A stretch of 64,000 nucleotides of DNA from Anthostomella pinea (taxonomy: Eukaryota > Ascomycota > Sordariomycetes > Xylariales > Xylariaceae): contig CAUWAG010000019.1 in assembly GCA_963556695.1 (NCBI GenBank), forward strand, positions 1,116,001 to 1,180,000, in the 5' to 3' direction. The notes under the pieces are model-generated. The model was not told the origin of the DNA and made no database searches. It saw only the letters and a list, made by a program, of their open reading frames with translations. This document shows positions 62,563 to 64,000 of the stretch, one piece after another (positions within the stretch are counted from its first letter, which is position 1; each line of letters opens with the position of its first letter). The position numbers were made by a program, and so were the translations under genes.

Positions 62563-63467
62563 TCTTGTGTACATAGAAACAGGTTGGATACAGTATGTTG
62601 AATACAGATGAATGTGGAACGTCGTCGTCTTGGTGAGTATTTTGGCCACTGATCTCTTCAAATCCCAGGCCCAGGTCTTGTACGGCTAACATTGAATGAC
62701 ACGCTGCACCCAGCTGGCCTCATACCTTCAGACTGCCATCTCATGTCCTTGATTGAATGTCTGCGGTACGCGGATACTAGGACCCGTGTTGCTACTTATA
62801 GGCACTTCGGTGGATCTGGAGGCATGGCACAAGGAGGGCCAAGGCTTCCATGGCTTCCATCGTAATCAATGTTCATCTCACATGTGTCTGCCCCTCACGC
62901 AGACCTACCACGTACCTTGAGTTATTAGTTGGCTGGTACGTTGGGACGACTGTCTGACCTTGAGCCGTTAGCATGAGATTTTCTCTCACGGAAATGCGAA
63001 CTGTGGTAAACATACCACTCGGGTCTCTCATTCCCCAAACAATTGAACCTTAATGCACTCGATTGATTGACATTGCTGAATGCCAAATAATGGTGATGCG
63101 AATGGGAATACAGTGAACTAAACAAACTCCCCACTGTAGCTTGACAGCTGTGGGCAGCTGTCGAGCAACTAAGGTTAGGGGGATCTGGAATGGCAAAGAA
63201 CATCTGGATTTGACCACCTGCAGTCTCGAAATCCCACTTGGCGCGCCACGCTTTGCGCTTCAGCTTCAGTCTTGTTGAACACGGCATTCGACGAAGAACA
63301 GCATCACTCTGGCCCCCCTTTTGCCTGGAAGCTCGTCTCCTTCTTCTTCTACCTTTTCTACTTCTTTCTCTTTAACAAGCCTCGAGGACACCCCCGACCG
63401 CCAACCATTCCAATGAGTGCCGGGACGAGACAGTAGATAGCCTCCCGCCCATCTGTCCACACTCATC
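62563..63467. other. Intergenic region, glycosidase / Spf1-like gene
   Basis: About 0.9 kb. A strong pyrimidine tract (CTTCTTCTTCTACC and following, about 63340-63372) lies about 100 bp before the Spf1-like ATG, a common feature of constitutive fungal promoters. Minus-strand frames here are shadows or chance. Confidence 0.6.
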
Positions 63468-64000
63468 ATGCCCCTTGTCGACAACTCCCAGATCAAGGGC
63501 GCCGAGCTCCTCTCGCCGCGGCCCTTGTATCTACACGCCTACGTATGGCCGTTCGCCATCGTATGGCCCATCTTTGCGCGCTACCTGTACACCCCCGAGC
63601 TGTACGAGAAGCACATCAGCTCGTCCGAGTGGACCTTCGTGTGGTGCGCCACCATCATCACGCTGCAGAGCCTGGTCTGGCTCACCACCCACTGGAGTGT
63701 CAACCTCAAGGCCACCTTCACTGCCGCCAAGGCCAACACCGTCGAGGACGCCCAGCTGATCAAGGTCATCCCCATCGCCAACGCCGGGTCCGCCGACATC
63801 TGTGACATCATCCGCGACAAGGTACCATTCCCGTCCTCCCTTTACTGTGTAAACGTCGACTGACATTACTTCAAGGTCAACGGCAAGACGAACCTCTCCT
63901 TCTTCTTCCAGAAGCGCCGCTTCCTCTACGACCCCGCGAAGCGATACTTCAGCCCCCTGACCTACGAGATCGATGTCGAGCCGAAGCCCACCATCGACAA
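63468..64000 (+). CDS. SPF1: Spf1-type P5A ATPase, N-terminal part (cut by window end)
   Basis: Endoplasmic-reticulum P5A ATPase. In yeast, Spf1 removes misinserted transmembrane helices from the ER membrane. Exon 1 (63468-63821, 118 codons) and the start of exon 2 (63876-64000), with a 54-bp intron (branch CTGAC), give about 159 residues of a protein normally near 1,300. The N-terminal P5A region is visible: two hydrophobic hairpin segments at about 20-42 (YLHAYVWPFAIVWPIFARYL) and 55-76 (WTFVWCATIITLQSLVWLTT). These are followed by KIKAKF-like VNLKATF, then the FFFQKRRFLYDP and FSPLTYEIDV motifs of the cytosolic A-domain approach. The P-type DKTGT motif lies beyond the window. Incomplete at its 3' end only because the window stops. 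Confidence 0.9.

Overview
The window is nuclear DNA from a filamentous ascomycete, most likely a Sordariomycete. This is inferred from short 50-100 bp GT-AG introns with CTRAC/CTGAC branch sites, an AA9 polysaccharide monooxygenase, a Fot1/pogo transposon, and repeat-induced point mutation (RIP). It is two landscapes joined at about 42.6-42.85 kb.

Positions 1 to about 42.6 kb are an AT-rich, essentially gene-free block. TpA is very common and CpA/TpG scarce, while CpG is still frequent, which is the pattern left by RIP acting on CpA. The block is a graveyard of repeats. It holds three copies of one 1.86-kb Fot1/pogo transposon in three states of decay: nearly intact at 8029-9888, moderately mutated at 37955-39813, and heavily mutated at 9936-11794. 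It also holds dispersed decayed repeats (a CGG-cored repeat in 3 copies, a repeat of 0.8-1.4 kb in 3 copies, and a directly repeated unit near 14.6-15.8 kb), a (ATT)n microsatellite of about 207 bp, and four short non-RIPed islands of 193-218 bp. Those islands begin TGT and end ACA, most have 5-bp target-site duplications, and they look like solo LTRs.

From about 42.85 kb to the end the DNA is ordinary GC-rich fungal gene space. In order: a secreted AA9 LPMO (minus strand), a small ricin-type beta-trefoil lectin with four exons (plus), a TauD-family 2-oxoglutarate dioxygenase with three exons (plus), a predicted N-myristoylated coiled-coil protein with heptad-register repeats (minus), a decayed flavin monooxygenase with a frameshift and two in-frame stops (minus, pseudogene), a TRIP4/ASC-1-type C2HC5 zinc-finger protein, equivalent to yeast Rqt4 (minus), a membrane-anchored (alpha/alpha)6-barrel glycosidase (plus), and the 5' end of an Spf1-type P5A ATPase (plus, cut by the window end).

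The genes closest to the RIP block are accessory functions (cellulose oxidation, lectin, sulfonate use, a dead monooxygenase). Conserved housekeeping genes (TRIP4/Rqt4, Spf1) lie further away. No rRNA, tRNA, CRISPR array or telomere repeat was recognised. Exon limits were read by eye from splice consensus and reading-frame continuity. No database or alignment program was used.
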